DNA of 64,000 nt from Aplidium turbinatum (Eukaryota > Chordata > Ascidiacea > Aplousobranchia > Polyclinidae): contig OU964918.1 of the NCBI GenBank assembly GCA_918807975.1, positions 6,448,001 to 6,512,000 of the forward strand, in the 5' to 3' direction. Made by a program: the position numbers and the translations under genes. How positions within the stretch are numbered: position 1 is the stretch's first letter; each line of letters begins with the position of its first letter. This document shows positions 34,097-45,457 of the stretch, in pieces. Under the pieces are notes generated by a model that saw nothing but the letters and a program-made list of their open reading frames with translations, did no database searches and was not told where the DNA came from.

Positions 34097-34417
34097 TTTG
34101 TTTGTTTGTTTGTTTGTTTGTTTATCTTTATCCTGCATTGCGGGAAAGCGGACTTGAGCGCTATGCATCGGTGTACGCCTTCCGACATACACCTGACCCA
34201 CGATGCAGCCGACGGCAATGTCTGTTTCCGTTTGTCTACTCTACTTATGACGTAAATTTGGTACTACCCATTACTCGAAATCGATCACTAGGTAGAGGCA
34301 ATTATCGTAAAGTTTCTTGCCCAGAGAAACAACAGCAAGTGTGGGTGGCTGGAGTCGAACATGCAGGCTCTCGACTGCGAGCCCAACGCGCTAACCACTC
34401 GGCCACGGCTGCCGGGT
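34097..34417 (-). repeat. tRNA-derived SINE, minus strand
   Basis: On the minus strand the block begins GCAGCCGTGGCCGAGTGG, with an A-box, continues GCGTTGGGCTCGCAGTCGAG and has a B-box-like GTTCGACTCC. This resembles the head of a Ser-type tRNA. A body of about 220 bp follows, and the repeat ends in AAAC units (read as GTTT repeats at 34097-34124). The head, body and simple tail in that order are diagnostic of a SINE. The open frame across it on the + strand is not a gene. Confidence 0.78.
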
Positions 34418-34882
34418 CTATTTCAAGCCTTTGAAATATAACTGATTTTACTTTATACAAGAATTACTTTAAGAACTTACAGTATAACAACAAAAATATG
34501 GTCTGACCCAGTGGTGGATTTCCTGAAGATTAGCTTCCGGAACGTTAAATGTTTTCTTTCCAAAAGCTCTAGGTGCCGTAGGAGAGATTCAGAATTATGC
34601 CCTTATAAGATTTTGAAATAACACACATGATGTACGTGTTTAAAACGTTGCTAAAGTAGCTAATTATCATAGTCTATAGATAGAAGATATAACGTTGTTC
34701 AATGCAAACTTTCGTATTTTAGTGAAAAAACAACACAAAAAATTACAAGTTCCACAATTCATCAAGATATTCATCGTGTTCAAAACCATAAGAACTTTCG
34801 CGACTTCTGGGTCTCAATTACAGGGTCTCAACTTTCTCAGTGGAGGACCGACCGACCATTCGTATGAACAATTAGCCTACAG

Positions 34883-35767
34883 CAGGGGTTCTTAAACTGG
34901 GGTCCGTGAACCCTCAAGGGGTACGCGGACTAGTTTTAGGGGGTCCATGAAGTCCCAATGGAAATCTTAGCGTATAATTTCAAAAATGGAATATTTTTTC
35001 AAAAGAAAAGATACTAAGTTCAAACAACGCTGATGATTTCTAGTTTGGTGTTTCTAGATAATTGTTATCGCATTGTACTTTTGTTAAGTACAATTTTTTG
35101 TTACATAGGCTACATGTATTACGTCACTTTCCACGTTGTTGTTTTTGCCGCTACTTGAACATTGCAAAATTGTATCAGTTGCAGCTAAGCTAGACGTCAG
35201 CTAGGCTAAGTTAAGATTGTGAAAGGTTTATGCATATCCTCTTTTGGTAAAGAGAGCCATGGCTGGTATAATCCCTTTTGCGACTACATATTTATGTGAG
35301 TCAGGATTTTCATCCTTGGTAACTATCAAAACAAAGAATCGAAACCGGTTGGATGCAAAGGATGACATGCGTGACTGTTGCCCTATCAAAGACGAAGCCA
35401 CAATTCATGTTTTTGTTGAAGACAAACAGCAGCATCCTTCACATTAATGAAATTAAATCGAAGATATTGAAAAAGAATCTGCATTCGTTATTAGTTAAAT
35501 TTAATAAAGCATAAATTTTGTTATCTCTAATCAAATATAGTTACTACTCTATAAACCCTTGACAGCCTGTTTCACCCAAAAAGGAGGATCATCAGAAGGT
35601 CCTTAATCAAATAGAAATAAATTTTGTTACCAATTCGTTTTAATTTTATTGGGTCTTGTCCAATTCATGCTGATCAAAAAGTTCCTCGGACTAGGCTATA
35701 AAGGGGGTCCCCGCAAACCCAAAATGTTTGTGAGGGGTCCGCGTTAAAAAAAGTTTAAGAACCTCTG
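34883..35767 (+). mobile_element. hAT element nested in the 34509-36685 element
   Basis: The start is CAGGGGTTCTTAAACTGGGG and the right end, inverted, is CAGAGGTTCTTAAAC. The flanks GCCTACAG (34875-34882) and CCCTACAG (35768-35775) match at 7 of 8. GGGGTCCGCG sequences lie under both ends. The + strand holds a short transposase remnant at 35244-35447. Confidence 0.88.
35244..35447 (+). pseudogene. hAT transposase remnant, C-terminal
   Basis: The reading AMAGIIPFATTYLCESGFSS then IKTKNRNRLDAKDDMRD is the C-terminal block of the SCAND3/ZBED-type hAT transposases and is followed by a stop at 35445-35447. Most of the enzyme is absent; only about 68 codons remain. Confidence 0.83.
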
Positions 35768-36693
35768 CCCTACAGTGTGTAAAGAAGCACGGTCAGATGT
35801 CGGTATTAAATTCATTTGTGAAAATCCGCGTTCATACTCGCTCGATTAAAAATTGTTGATTTAGCAATTTTCAGTCACTGCAATTATAAGCGATTGGTAA
35901 ATGTATTTTTTATTTTTACTATTTGGGATCACCGCGATGACATTAATCACCTTATGTCAATCACCTTATGTCATTATGAATTTTCATTAACAATGGAATG
36001 GATTTTAGTGACGTTATCAAATTTTGAAGACTCTGGGATCTTTTTTTCGTAGTTACATATTCACAAGCACAATCTCTTTGCCACTTCAATGATTTCGTTT
36101 TCTCTGTGTGTCATTATTGTGTCCTCTGGCCAAGTAGTTGGATCAAGTATTTTGCAGGCGTTAATAAATGACGAGCCTGTTGAATTCAACAAACGATCTT
36201 GGATGGAATTTCCTAAGTGCTGTTAGAAGATGCGGCCGCGGGGATTGATTGGCGGGCTATTTCTGCAATAAATACCACGCCTGCTTAGACATACAAGGCT
36301 ACTCTGAATAGGGCAAAGCATGGGCCTACTAAGAGTGGTGCTAGTGATAACTCCTAAGCAGCAGGAAACAGTCAGTAATAAAAGCAGAAAAATACAAGAA
36401 AAAGTAATTGTGACGTAATAAGTTGGCTCAATAAAATATCCGAGTGTAAACACCATGGTAGGGTGTGGCGCTAGGATAGTCAAGCTGCCTCAAGGTTGCA
36501 CTATAACGAATCAAATGAATGATACAAATTACAAACACCATCTTAACGCTACTCTGAACAGGGCAAAGCATAAGAAGAGCATAAAATAAAATAAGCACAA
36601 AATATTTAAGCTTCCGGAACGCCGTTCCGGACAAGTCAACTTTTTAATCGAGCTTCCGGACCGTTCCGGCTGAAATCTAGCCCTGGTCTGACC

Positions 36694-36941
36694 TAAACAT
36701 CTGAGAACTACTTCTCTTTCTCACATATGAAACGATAACACAAAAATTTACGCAGCACAACAGGTCAAATGTTTGATAGAGGAAAAATTAAGTTCAGAGG
36801 AAAAATGTTCAAGCAAATTATGCAAGATAAACGGAAGCACAACACGAGATTACTGCACAAAAGCACAATACGTTACGGCAAAACAGGTGACATTTAAATC
36901 ACGGTTAAGAGATAGGAGGATCCTCCGTCAAACAATTGCCT
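36694..36941. other. Spacer between two hAT-like elements
   Basis: About 250 bp of AT-rich sequence with no coding signal between the GTCTGACC copy and the GTTAAG copy that precedes the large element. Confidence 0.5.
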
Positions 36942-37715
36942 GTTAAGTAGGCTTACCATACGTCCCGTTTTAGGCGGGACAGTCCCGATTTTTAACGTCT
37001 TGTCCCAGGGTCCCGACTGGTCAGCCAAACGTCCCGCTTTGGGCGTTCAGCCAGCCAGCATAATACACGAACATTACCAATTCGCATATGTTCTCGTTAC
37101 TGTTGTTGCTGTGCAGCGTACCGGTAGCCTACTTGCTGAAGGTGAATGCGTGATTTTGTTTGTTTCGTTGTTTTCGATAAAAATGTACAAGATTGTACAT
37201 TTGTAAGATTGTACAAGAATGTAAGTTACAATACAAGATTTCTCTCTTTTCTACCAGCTATGCAAAGACTACTTGAAATGTTTGAGGGATTGAAAAGTTA
37301 CTTCAACTCCCAAGAAGGTTGTCCTACTCTCATCAAAAGATGCTTCGAAGAACCAACACAAGAGCTCTATTTGAAATTTGTTCATGGACAGTTGAAATAC
37401 TTCAACGAGACTGTTCTAAAGTTAGAAAAGGAAAACGCTAGTGCCGTAGATGTGGCCCATGTTCTGTCAGAACTAAAGCTAAACTTACTTGAAAAAAAAA
37501 GAAAACAACTTCATTCCATCTGCAGCATTGATTCTCTTAGGCAAGCTAGAAGAAGCAGGCGAAGTAAACGCAAACTTGTTTTACAAAGAAGCAAGAGATT
37601 TTTACGATGCTTATCGTATCTGGGTCTTTATGATGGTTTTTATAAAGATGTGCTTCCTAATCTTTGGATCGACGTAAACAAAGAAATATCCTGGGTGCGA
37701 GTGTGTGAGTCTGTG

Positions 37716-39292
37716 CAGGGATGGAGGAACCATTTTAAAAGTAGGTGGGCCCAGAGGCGCAGTAGTCAAAATCAATCCAACCTCTGGGGGGCCAAGCCCC
37801 CCAGACCCCCCATTACATTGTTGCATTCCTAATATTTGAAATCGTTTATACTAGGGGTTGGCAACCTACGGCCCGCCAAGAAAAGTCATCCGGCCCGCCG
37901 CTCCTTAACAAATTATAATAATATGTGGCCAGGCCAGTGGTTTATTACACTATGATCCAATAGAAGATCAAGTACTTTTCATTAATCATTTTAGTAGGCC
38001 CTACTAAGGCCCAAGTCTTTGATTTGCAGCGTTTTTGTTTGTATAAACAAAGAACTCAACATATATATTATGATACAAAACATATTATTTTTTTCAAGTT
38101 AGTGGGTCAAACAAGGAACGGCAAAGTTAATCTACTCAAAAATAGCTTTAAAAAAGCAAATTTCTCTGTTACAAAGGAAAGGAAAACCAATGAATCAGAA
38201 AATTCTTTTGCTAGCTACAAGGTAGCACAATCAATAGCAAAAGACAAGAAATCCTATAGTGATGGAGAATTTGGGAAAAGGTGTAAAGATGGATGTTATT
38301 GAAAACATATGTCCAGAGAAAAAAAATGCTTTTCAGATATAGGCCTAAGTCTTTCAACAAGAACCGTAACTCGACAAAAACAAGAGATATCGGAGAACGT
38401 AACATCTAGCAAAAAGTTATTGTATATTTACAGTTCTTCGCAATGGCAATAGATGAGAGCACAGACACGACAGATAAGCCTACAGCTGAGCTGGAAGTAT
38501 TTGTGCGTGCAGTAAATAAAGATTTTGACGTTTAAGAATTTGTTCAGCTGATTCCAGTTGATGTTACTAGCCGATATTCTGAGAGCATTAGGCCACGTCA
38601 ACGCTTTGAAATCATGCCGCTGATTCTATCAAAACTGGTATCAATAGGCTACGGCCTGCCAAGACCATGTATATAGGCTAAAGTTTGGCTTTGGCCCGCT
38701 GTTAGAAAGAGGTTGTCGACCCCTGGTTTACACATTGCGTTTTCATAATTGCCTTTCGTGCCAACAGGCAAAATTTTCCATTTTTGGGCCGGATTTGGTC
38801 AAAAAAACTAAAGTTGTTGAATTGCTTTATAGGCCTAGCGTTGTACAAAATGTGGCGATGTACGCACAAATAAAAAGGCAACAATACACAGTTATAATAC
38901 CACCTGGGAGTAATAATATGCAGCATTATACAGTACGTGCATATGTAATGATATCACTGTTCTAACCATAGAGAGTATAGAGAATAATTATACTGATTGA
39001 TAGATTGCTCCATCAGTCACACGCAACCACTCAGACGTGCTGCACATCAATAATGGACTCAACAGAACAGTTTGAAGATTGGATTTCATCATGGAGCTAT
39101 CAACGATAATCACACTACTGTGCAGCGTGAATCAAATGAGTGAAGACCATTTTTGGAACTCCCTCTCTGATTTGCCGTTTTCACTAATTTTTCAAAGAAA
39201 TTTGGCTTTCAAAAGTGGGTGGGCCAGGCCCACCCAGAAAATAAAGTAAGTGGGCCTAGGCCCACGAGGCCCACGTGGTTCCTCCATCCCTG
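37716..39292. mobile_element. hAT-like element inside the transposase of the large element
   Basis: AGTCTGTG flanks both sides exactly (37708-37715 and 39293-39300). The ends CAGGGATGGAGGAACCA and TGGTTCCTCCATCCCTG are perfect inverted repeats of 17 bp. GGTGGGCCCA-type sequences lie under both ends. The host transposase reading breaks and resumes at exactly these points. It carries a second hAT (37852-38725) and no recognisable transposase of its own. Confidence 0.92.
37852..38725 (+). mobile_element. hAT element (GTF2IRD2-like transposase), third layer
   Basis: The start is TAGGGGTTGGCAACCTACGG and the right end inverted starts CAGGGGTCGACAACC. The flanks GTTTATAC (37844-37851) and GTTTACAC (38726-38733) match at 7 of 8. 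The + strand holds transposase pieces: ASYKVAQSIAKDKKSYSDGE near 38210-38275, SRTVTR-type residues near 38360, and a catalytic-core piece AIDESTDTTDKPTAELEVFV at about 38445-38505. Stops and shifts separate them. The family resembles the hAT captured in vertebrate GTF2IRD2. Confidence 0.85.
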
Positions 39293-39769
39293 AGTCTGTG
39301 GAAAAGATCAACATGATGTTTGGGAAGCAGGTGATCGACGGCACCTCCCTTTTCGACGAACAAGTACTAGTGAAACGGCACATGTCTGAACGTTGTAAGG
39401 AAGAGAGCTGGCAAAATGCGTCTTTGGAACAAAAGTGGGACGAGATGTTCAAAGAATTTGAAACAAAATGCATACGGTACACGTTTCAAACTTTCAAAAG
39501 CTGGTAGAGTTCATATTTTGTTTACCCGGAACATCTGCACCAGTTGAAAGGATTTTTTTCCATCATGAAGAGCATGTGGCCTGAGAGCAGAAGCAGGATG
39601 CTGGAGCAGAACGTTAAAGCCGTTATCTTATTTGAAATCAATACTGATTGGTCCTGCTCTGACTTTTACGAGAATGTAAAATTGAACAATGTCTTTTTAA
39701 AGAATGTGTTAACTACAGAAAAGTATGATTGGGCGAATAAGTAAATTCGCAAATGCTTGTAGTACGCAG

Positions 39770-42700
39770 TGTAACGAATAGAATTACGTAACAAAAATAG
39801 ATGACACCATTTAATGGCTTTAATAAACTAAACAGGCACTGCGTCTGAAAAGCATAGCAGAACATAACATAGCAGAACATATACCTTCACGTAACAGCAA
39901 CAGAAAACTATACTAGCACCACCCTACTTCAACACAAGCAACTTGTTAATGGTACTCAACAAAGGCGTAAAGGAAGACGCGACCTTGCACGTGAGCGGCG
40001 CCGCTCCAATCAACACAAAGCCTTCAGCAACAGAACAAAACTTCACGACATTCACCCCCGGTTAAATCAAAAACTCGACACTACATTAATTACATCACCA
40101 CATTATAACAAGTACAAGGATTCAAGCCAAACACAGTAAATAAATACATAAATGGCAAAAACTAAGTCACGTATCAATTCCATAGCGCACAACAGGACGA
40201 CGTGTTCGTGTGGAGCGACGTAACGATGAATTTTGTTCAGGAATGGTAGGACCAGCTTCTGAAGATTCGACATTTTGTAAAATTGGAGCAGGATCCAAGC
40301 GAGAATGAGATGATTCCAACATTCCAAAATCAATTTCTAATGGCTCCGTTAGCCTTTCGTCGTCGTGAGTGGTGGTAATCTGTTTAGGATTAGGTGCTAA
40401 GTCACGCAATGATACAGTTGTTTCGCGTCCATCATTGAGGCGTACGTGAGCGTATTGGGGGTTAGCTTCAATAAGCTCGGCATCCTCAACAAATAAGTCG
40501 CTCTTGTTACGTACGTGACGTTTTACATACACGGGTCCTGGTTTTAGCCAGGCAGGCATCGATACCCCATTTGAAGACTTACGAGAATGATAAAACATGC
40601 GCTCGTCGGGAGTGCAGTTTGTAGCAGTACATAAAAGTGAACGTAACGAATGTAATACATCGGGTAACACGTTTTCCCACAAAGTCTCGGGTAGTTTTTT
40701 TGACTCGCAGTCCCAAAAGAATAGCTTTCCAAACTATGCCGTTATATCGTTCCACTTGGCTATTGCCTCGAGGGTTGTATCTAGTAGACCGACTGGTGGG
40801 AATACCCTTTTCATGCAGCCACTCTTCCAGTTCGCTAGACATAAAATTTGCACCCTGGTCGGTGTGGAAATACGACGGAAATCCAAACACGGAAAATAAA
40901 TCACATAATTTTTCGATAACAGTAGATGCCTTCATGTCGGCACATGGATATACAAAAGGAAATCTAGAAAATTCGTCCACGATCACCAACAAGTATCTGT
41001 TCTTGGTGGCAGATGCTACAGGACCTTTAAAATCCATACTGATTCTTTCGAAAGGTTGGGTTGCTTTGATGAGGTGTTGTTGCTGTTTGGGCTTATAAAA
41101 AGCTGCTTTAATTTCGGCGCAGTCTTTGCATTGCATTGCGACGGCTTTCACGGCTTCCAAAGAATAAGGAAGGTTTTTCGTTTTTATATAATGCCACAAT
41201 CGTGTAATACCAGGATGGCAAAGTGATTCATGTAGCAATTTTAGAGCAGCTTCTGATGTTGTTGTCACAGATGCAGGTGTTGCTCTAGAGAAGGTGTCAG
41301 GTGCAGTGTTTTTATTTCCTGGCCTGTAAACGGTAGAGAAGTTATAAGGTGAAAGTTCCAAACGCCAACGTTGTATTTTATCATTTTTTACCTTGGAAGG
41401 ATGTTTTAAATCGAACATAAAGGATACGCTTCTTTGGTCCGTAATCAAGTTAAAGTGTTTTCCCAGCAGTAAATGCTTCCACTTTCTCAATGCTTCTACA
41501 ATTGCGTAGGCTTCCTTTTCAATTGCTGAATGCATTTGCTCCGAGGTTGATAAAGTTCGCGCGTGAAATGCCACAGGACGGCCGTTTTGGTTTAATGTTG
41601 CGGCAATGGCAAAGTCTGAAGCATCTGTTTCTACAGTAAAAGGAATGGATTCGTCGATTGGTTGTAAAGAAGCATGGGTTAACTTAGTTTTCAGTTTGTT
41701 CAAGGCAGCCAAAGCCTCACAACTTAAAGGCAATTTTTCTGTTTGCACGAGTGGCCTAACTGTTGCAGAGAAGTTAGAGATCCACTTAGCGTAGTAGGCG
41801 AACAATCCCATGATTCGCTGCAATTCTTTCTTCGTTGTTGGTACCGGCAAATCTTGCAATGCTTTGATACGTTGAGGATCTGGTTTTATAATTCCAGCTC
41901 CAACTTGGTAACCCAACAAACAAACTTCAGTGTGGTTTTACAAACTTTTTGCTTCATTAAATGTAAAGTGATCTTCTTCAGCAGCTCTGAGTAGTGCTGC
42001 AAGATTGTTATCATGCTCTTGTTGTGTCATTCCTCCCACGGTGATATTATCCAAGTAAGCATTCACGCATTTTAATTTGTGTTTTGCAATAAAGTTGTTA
42101 ATCACTCGTTGAAACGCAGGTACCGCGTTTGTCAATCCAAATGGTAAGTATTTCCATTGGTACAGCTCGTGCGACGACTGAAATGCGGTATAACGGCGAT
42201 CTTTTGGGCAAATTGGTATTTGATGGTACGCAGATTTTAAGTCTAATGTGGATATATACTTCCATTTGGCAACTTCATTAACTATGGATTCGATGGATGG
42301 TAAAGGGTAAGCGTCCAGCAAGGTATACAAGTTGATTGTCTGGCTGTAATCAATGCACATCCTCTTCTTTCCATTACCATTGTCGACGATCAAGGGCTGG
42401 GCCCGCCATGGGGAATTGCTTTTCTCTATGCGGCCTTCGCGTAACAATCGTTCCGTTTCGATTCGAATTAGTTCTTGGTCAGCCGAGGAGAATTTACGAG
42501 TTTTAACAGCCATTGGTTTGCATGTAGGCAGTAAGTGTGAAAACAACTCAGGATATTCGACTTGTGCTGCAGGCATAACAGATGACACAAAAAGTTCAGG
42601 CAAATTACCATTAAATTGAAAAGTTACACTTTTATGGCGTTCGAGTAAATCATCGCCTATGATTGCGTCAGAAACCAATTCAGGCATAATAAGAAATTCT

Positions 42701-44157
42701 GCCTGTTCATAAAAGTGATTTGCAAATTTCAGTTTAACATTACAAATACCATAAATTTCGGTTTTTAATGAAGTGTTAGCCATGTTTGCAACGAAACGAA
42801 GAGACGTATATTTAATGTGGTTTTTGTCCACAAAGGTCTTGCTTAAATAACTGTTTGTACTTCCAGTATCGATTAAAGCGTTAGCAAAGGTATCGTTAAT
42901 CTTTACTTCACTTACAACATGTTTAGAAAATGTAGAATGCAGTGTAGACATTGAAGCTAGACGAGGTACATTTATGCAATTGCTTGTAACAACACCCTTA
43001 CGACTTAAGCAACACTTGGCATAATGGCCAGTTTTGCCACAATAATCACATTTTTCGTCTTTTGCAGGACATTGATTTCTACGGTGCCAATTACGACTAC
43101 CACAAAAAAAGCACGTAAACTTGTTCGATGTGTGCTTTTTATTTTGTCTTATTGCTGCGGTTGTGCGATCATGACTGGACGAATCTTCACTTTTACTTTG
43201 AGTGTACTCGTGTCGAACTGTCGGCAGCTCAGTTGAACAACTTTGCCCTGCACCGATCTTGTGGTGGGAATACGTTTCGGAAGTGCTTTTTGCCAATTCG
43301 AGAGCTCGGGCCTTGGAATAAGCTTGATCGAACGTCAAAGTTGGGCTTTCTAGAAGGCGCTCTCTTATCAGTGTGGACGAAATCCCACTGATCAATGAGT
43401 CTCTCTTCATATCGTCTCTATAAGCTTTTGCATTGACGGGGACGAAGTTGCAATTTCGGCTCAAACTATTTAGACGTGAAACAAATTCATCTATCGACTC
43501 ACCGTCTTTTTGCTGCGCTGTAGCCAGCAGATGTCGCAAATAGATCTCGTTTCTTGGCTTGACGTACAGGTTTTTAAGAGCGGTTATTGCATCGTCAAAA
43601 TTGTCGGCTTCAGATACAGTTTTGTAGGTGTTTGCAGTAAGAAAAGCTGTCAATATGTTGAGCTTGTTTACTGGTTCCTCTCCTTCAGCGCGTGGCATGG
43701 CTTCTACGAAGTTTGTGAATGTCTTGAACCAAAACTTCCAATCGTCTTCTGCTGTTGGTGAATTTGGATCTACGGATAGCTTTTTTGGTTGTAGACATTT
43801 CCAGTTATTATTGGCCATCTCCGATTGCTTTCAGGACTTGCACTTTCTATCAACTCTTCTAGCTTCGATTTCTATTTAGTTTATTAAATTGTAACGAATA
43901 GAATTATGTAACAAAAATAGGTGACACCATTTAATGGCTTTAATAAACTAAACAGGCACTACGTCTGAAAAACATAGCAGAACATAACATAGCAGAACAT
44001 ATACCTTCACGTAACAGCAACAGAAAACTATACTAGCACCACCCTACTTCAACACAAGCAACTTGTTAATGGTACTCAACAAAGGCGTAAAGGAAGACGC
44101 GACCTTGCTCGTGAGCGGCGCCGCTCCAATCAACACAAAGCCTTCAGCAACAGAACA
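39770..44157 (-). mobile_element. Gypsy-like LTR retrotransposon, broken fossil
   Basis: This is a minus-strand element of 4388 bp with two LTRs of exactly 268 bp (39770-40037 and 43890-44157), each running TGTTCTGTTGC...TTCGTTACA on the element strand. The parts are, in order on the minus strand, gag with two Cys-rich knuckles (about 43.8-43.0 kb), protease (about 42.9 kb), reverse transcriptase (about 42.4-42.0 kb), RNase H (about 41.7-41.3 kb) and integrase (about 41.2-40.6 kb), with a C-terminal tail near 40.2 kb. It is nearly full length but broken, with about two breaks. The LTRs differ at 5 of 268 positions (just under 2 percent), so it is a fairly recent arrival. I could not read a clear target duplication. 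It lies inside the large hAT-like element. Confidence 0.9.
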
Positions 44158-44171
44158 ACAGAACAGAACCA

Positions 44172-44190
44172 ATTTGTGAAAAGATGCTAT
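44172..44190. mobile_element. Lone right end of the CATAGCATCTTTTCACA hAT family
   Basis: TTGTGAAAAGATGCTATG is the inverted end of the element at 7520-9794. Only this end is present, 15 bp beyond the Gypsy LTR; the other end was not found. It may be all that remains of a copy into which the Gypsy element went. Confidence 0.5.
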
Positions 44191-44489
44191 GGTGTTGCAA
44201 GTTCACTATTATACACTCCAAAGCATAATACTTCGAAAAAAGCTAACAAAATTTGCAATAATTGCAAATGTAACATTTTTTTTTTGTGCAAAAGTCAACG
44301 AATTTAAAATCAACGCTGCAAAGTGCAAATTTGTTAACAACAGAAAAAAATTGAAATAATGTGTAACTTCAAAACTCAGCAAATGCTAAAGTTAGTGAAG
44401 AAAAGCAATAAATTGCAATTTTCTACTAGGCTACTAGGTGCTCTAACGTGGTAGCCTAGCCATGATGACGCTAAGCACAAGAATCATGC

Positions 44490-45457
44490 TGCACAATAGG
44501 GGCATAAAACCGTGACTTGTAGGTGATCGATACAACACGGCTCATTACATTCCTCGCACACATGAGGTGTTTTACGATTCAGAGAAGATGGACAGATGTG
44601 GCACACCGTCTTTTACGCTTCCCACCCTCATGTGCAGCTGATGATTGAGAAGAGTCAATGTCAATTTTGTATCCACATTTTTGCAGCGATAGTTTAGCAG
44701 CTCTTGGAAGCTGTTTTACTTGCACTCGACGTTGTAGCCATGGATGAAGCAACCTCATACCTAAGTTTGCCAGAAATATTCGGCGTCAATGACTTGCTTC
44801 TTTTTCCCTTCCTGGAAATTTAGCTCGGAAGACCACCATGCTATTGATACCCGCAATACTGAGGCAGTTGTAGAAGTAGGCAAGTGGCCAGCGATTTGTC
44901 CTTTTCTGCACACTGTAGTTGTGACAAAGTTGGTCAACTTTGTCAACAGCTGCTTTAGTAGCATTGTAATCTTGTATCATGTCAGGAAAACCTTTGTCTG
45001 CATCAACTTTGCTATCATCAGGCCCGGATTTAGGGGGCAGAGGGTACAGATGCTCCGGGTCCCCCGACTTTTGAAGGTCCCCCCTACGTGGAAAAAATGT
45101 GATTTTATGTTATTATTATTTTTCTTTCAGCCTTTGAAGTTTCTTCAAAATGCTGTGCAGTGCTGGATTAATGCTACTGTAGACGTAGAGGTGTTTTTTT
45201 GCTCGGGGGGCCCCCCGATCTAAAAGTGCCCTGGGCCCTCCATCAGCTAAATTCGGCTCTGACTATCATCATGCATATAGTTGATAGTATAACTTCAACT
45301 TTGTTTTTCCTTGGCACATACGATACTAACGTTTGCCTGTCACTAAAGCCAAACAAGCTTGATCCAACCCTTTTCGTCTTTCTTGTTGCAAATTCAACGG
45401 CATGTTCTCGCATATTTTCAAATATACAAAACTTTCACCAACAATTGAAAAGATAAA
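44490..45457 (-). pseudogene. piggyBac transposase, C-terminal half with Cys-rich domain
   Basis: The minus strand reads REHAVEFATRKTKR and LFGFSDRQTLVSYVPRKNK. After the MITE it continues KVDADKGFPDMIQDYNATKA, VDKVDQLCHNYSVQKRTNRW and PLAYFYNCLSIAGIN, which is the DDE_Tnp_1_7 C-terminus. After a frameshift near 44795 it continues to a Cys-rich domain (CPSSLNRKTPHVCEECNEPC) and a stop at about 44480. The NATKA-VDKVDQL block normally carries the last catalytic Asp. The N-terminal half is missing. Confidence 0.83.
45019..45261. mobile_element. hAT-like MITE inside the piggyBac transposase
   Basis: The ends are CAGGCCCGGATTTAGGGGG and, inverted, CAGAGCCGAATTTAGC. The flanks GCTATCAT (45011-45018) and ACTATCAT (45262-45269) match at 7 of 8. 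The piggyBac reading continues across it. It is 243 bp and non-coding. Confidence 0.87.

Larger units (their letters stand above)
34509..36685. mobile_element. hAT-like element, GTCTGACC duplication
   Basis: GTCTGACC flanks both sides exactly (34501-34508 and 36686-36693). The left end CAGTGGTGGATTTCC and the inverted right end CAGGGCTAGATTTCAG share a 14 bp pattern with mismatches. AGCTTCCGGAAC-type repeats occur under both ends. No transposase of its own was recognised. A complete smaller hAT is inserted at 34883-35767. Confidence 0.83.
37258..39744 (+). pseudogene. hAT transposase of the large element, split and frameshifted
   Basis: Left part, 37258-37707: MQRLLEMFEGLKSYFNSQEG, then the helical segment LYLKFVHGQLKYFNETVLKL; a shift at the A-run near 37490 and a return shift near 37600 lead to DVNKEISWVRVCES. 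Right part, 39301-39744: EKINMMFGKQVID, then VEFIFCLPGTSAPVER near 39508-39555, and after another shift FFSIMKSMWPESRSRMLEQN to a stop at 39742-39744. The PGTSAPVER and SIMKSMW blocks are the dimerisation region of a hAT subgroup often linked with TTF-type zinc fingers. The N-terminal domain is missing. At least three shifts break it. Confidence 0.78.

Noticed and set aside
34343-34417. Possible functional tRNA-Ser gene
   Set aside because: The arms do not form a full cloverleaf and the head continues into a SINE body and AAAC tail.
34087-34434. 115-codon open frame on the + strand
   Set aside because: It lies across a minus-strand SINE with a tRNA-like head and a simple tail; codon content follows the SINE.
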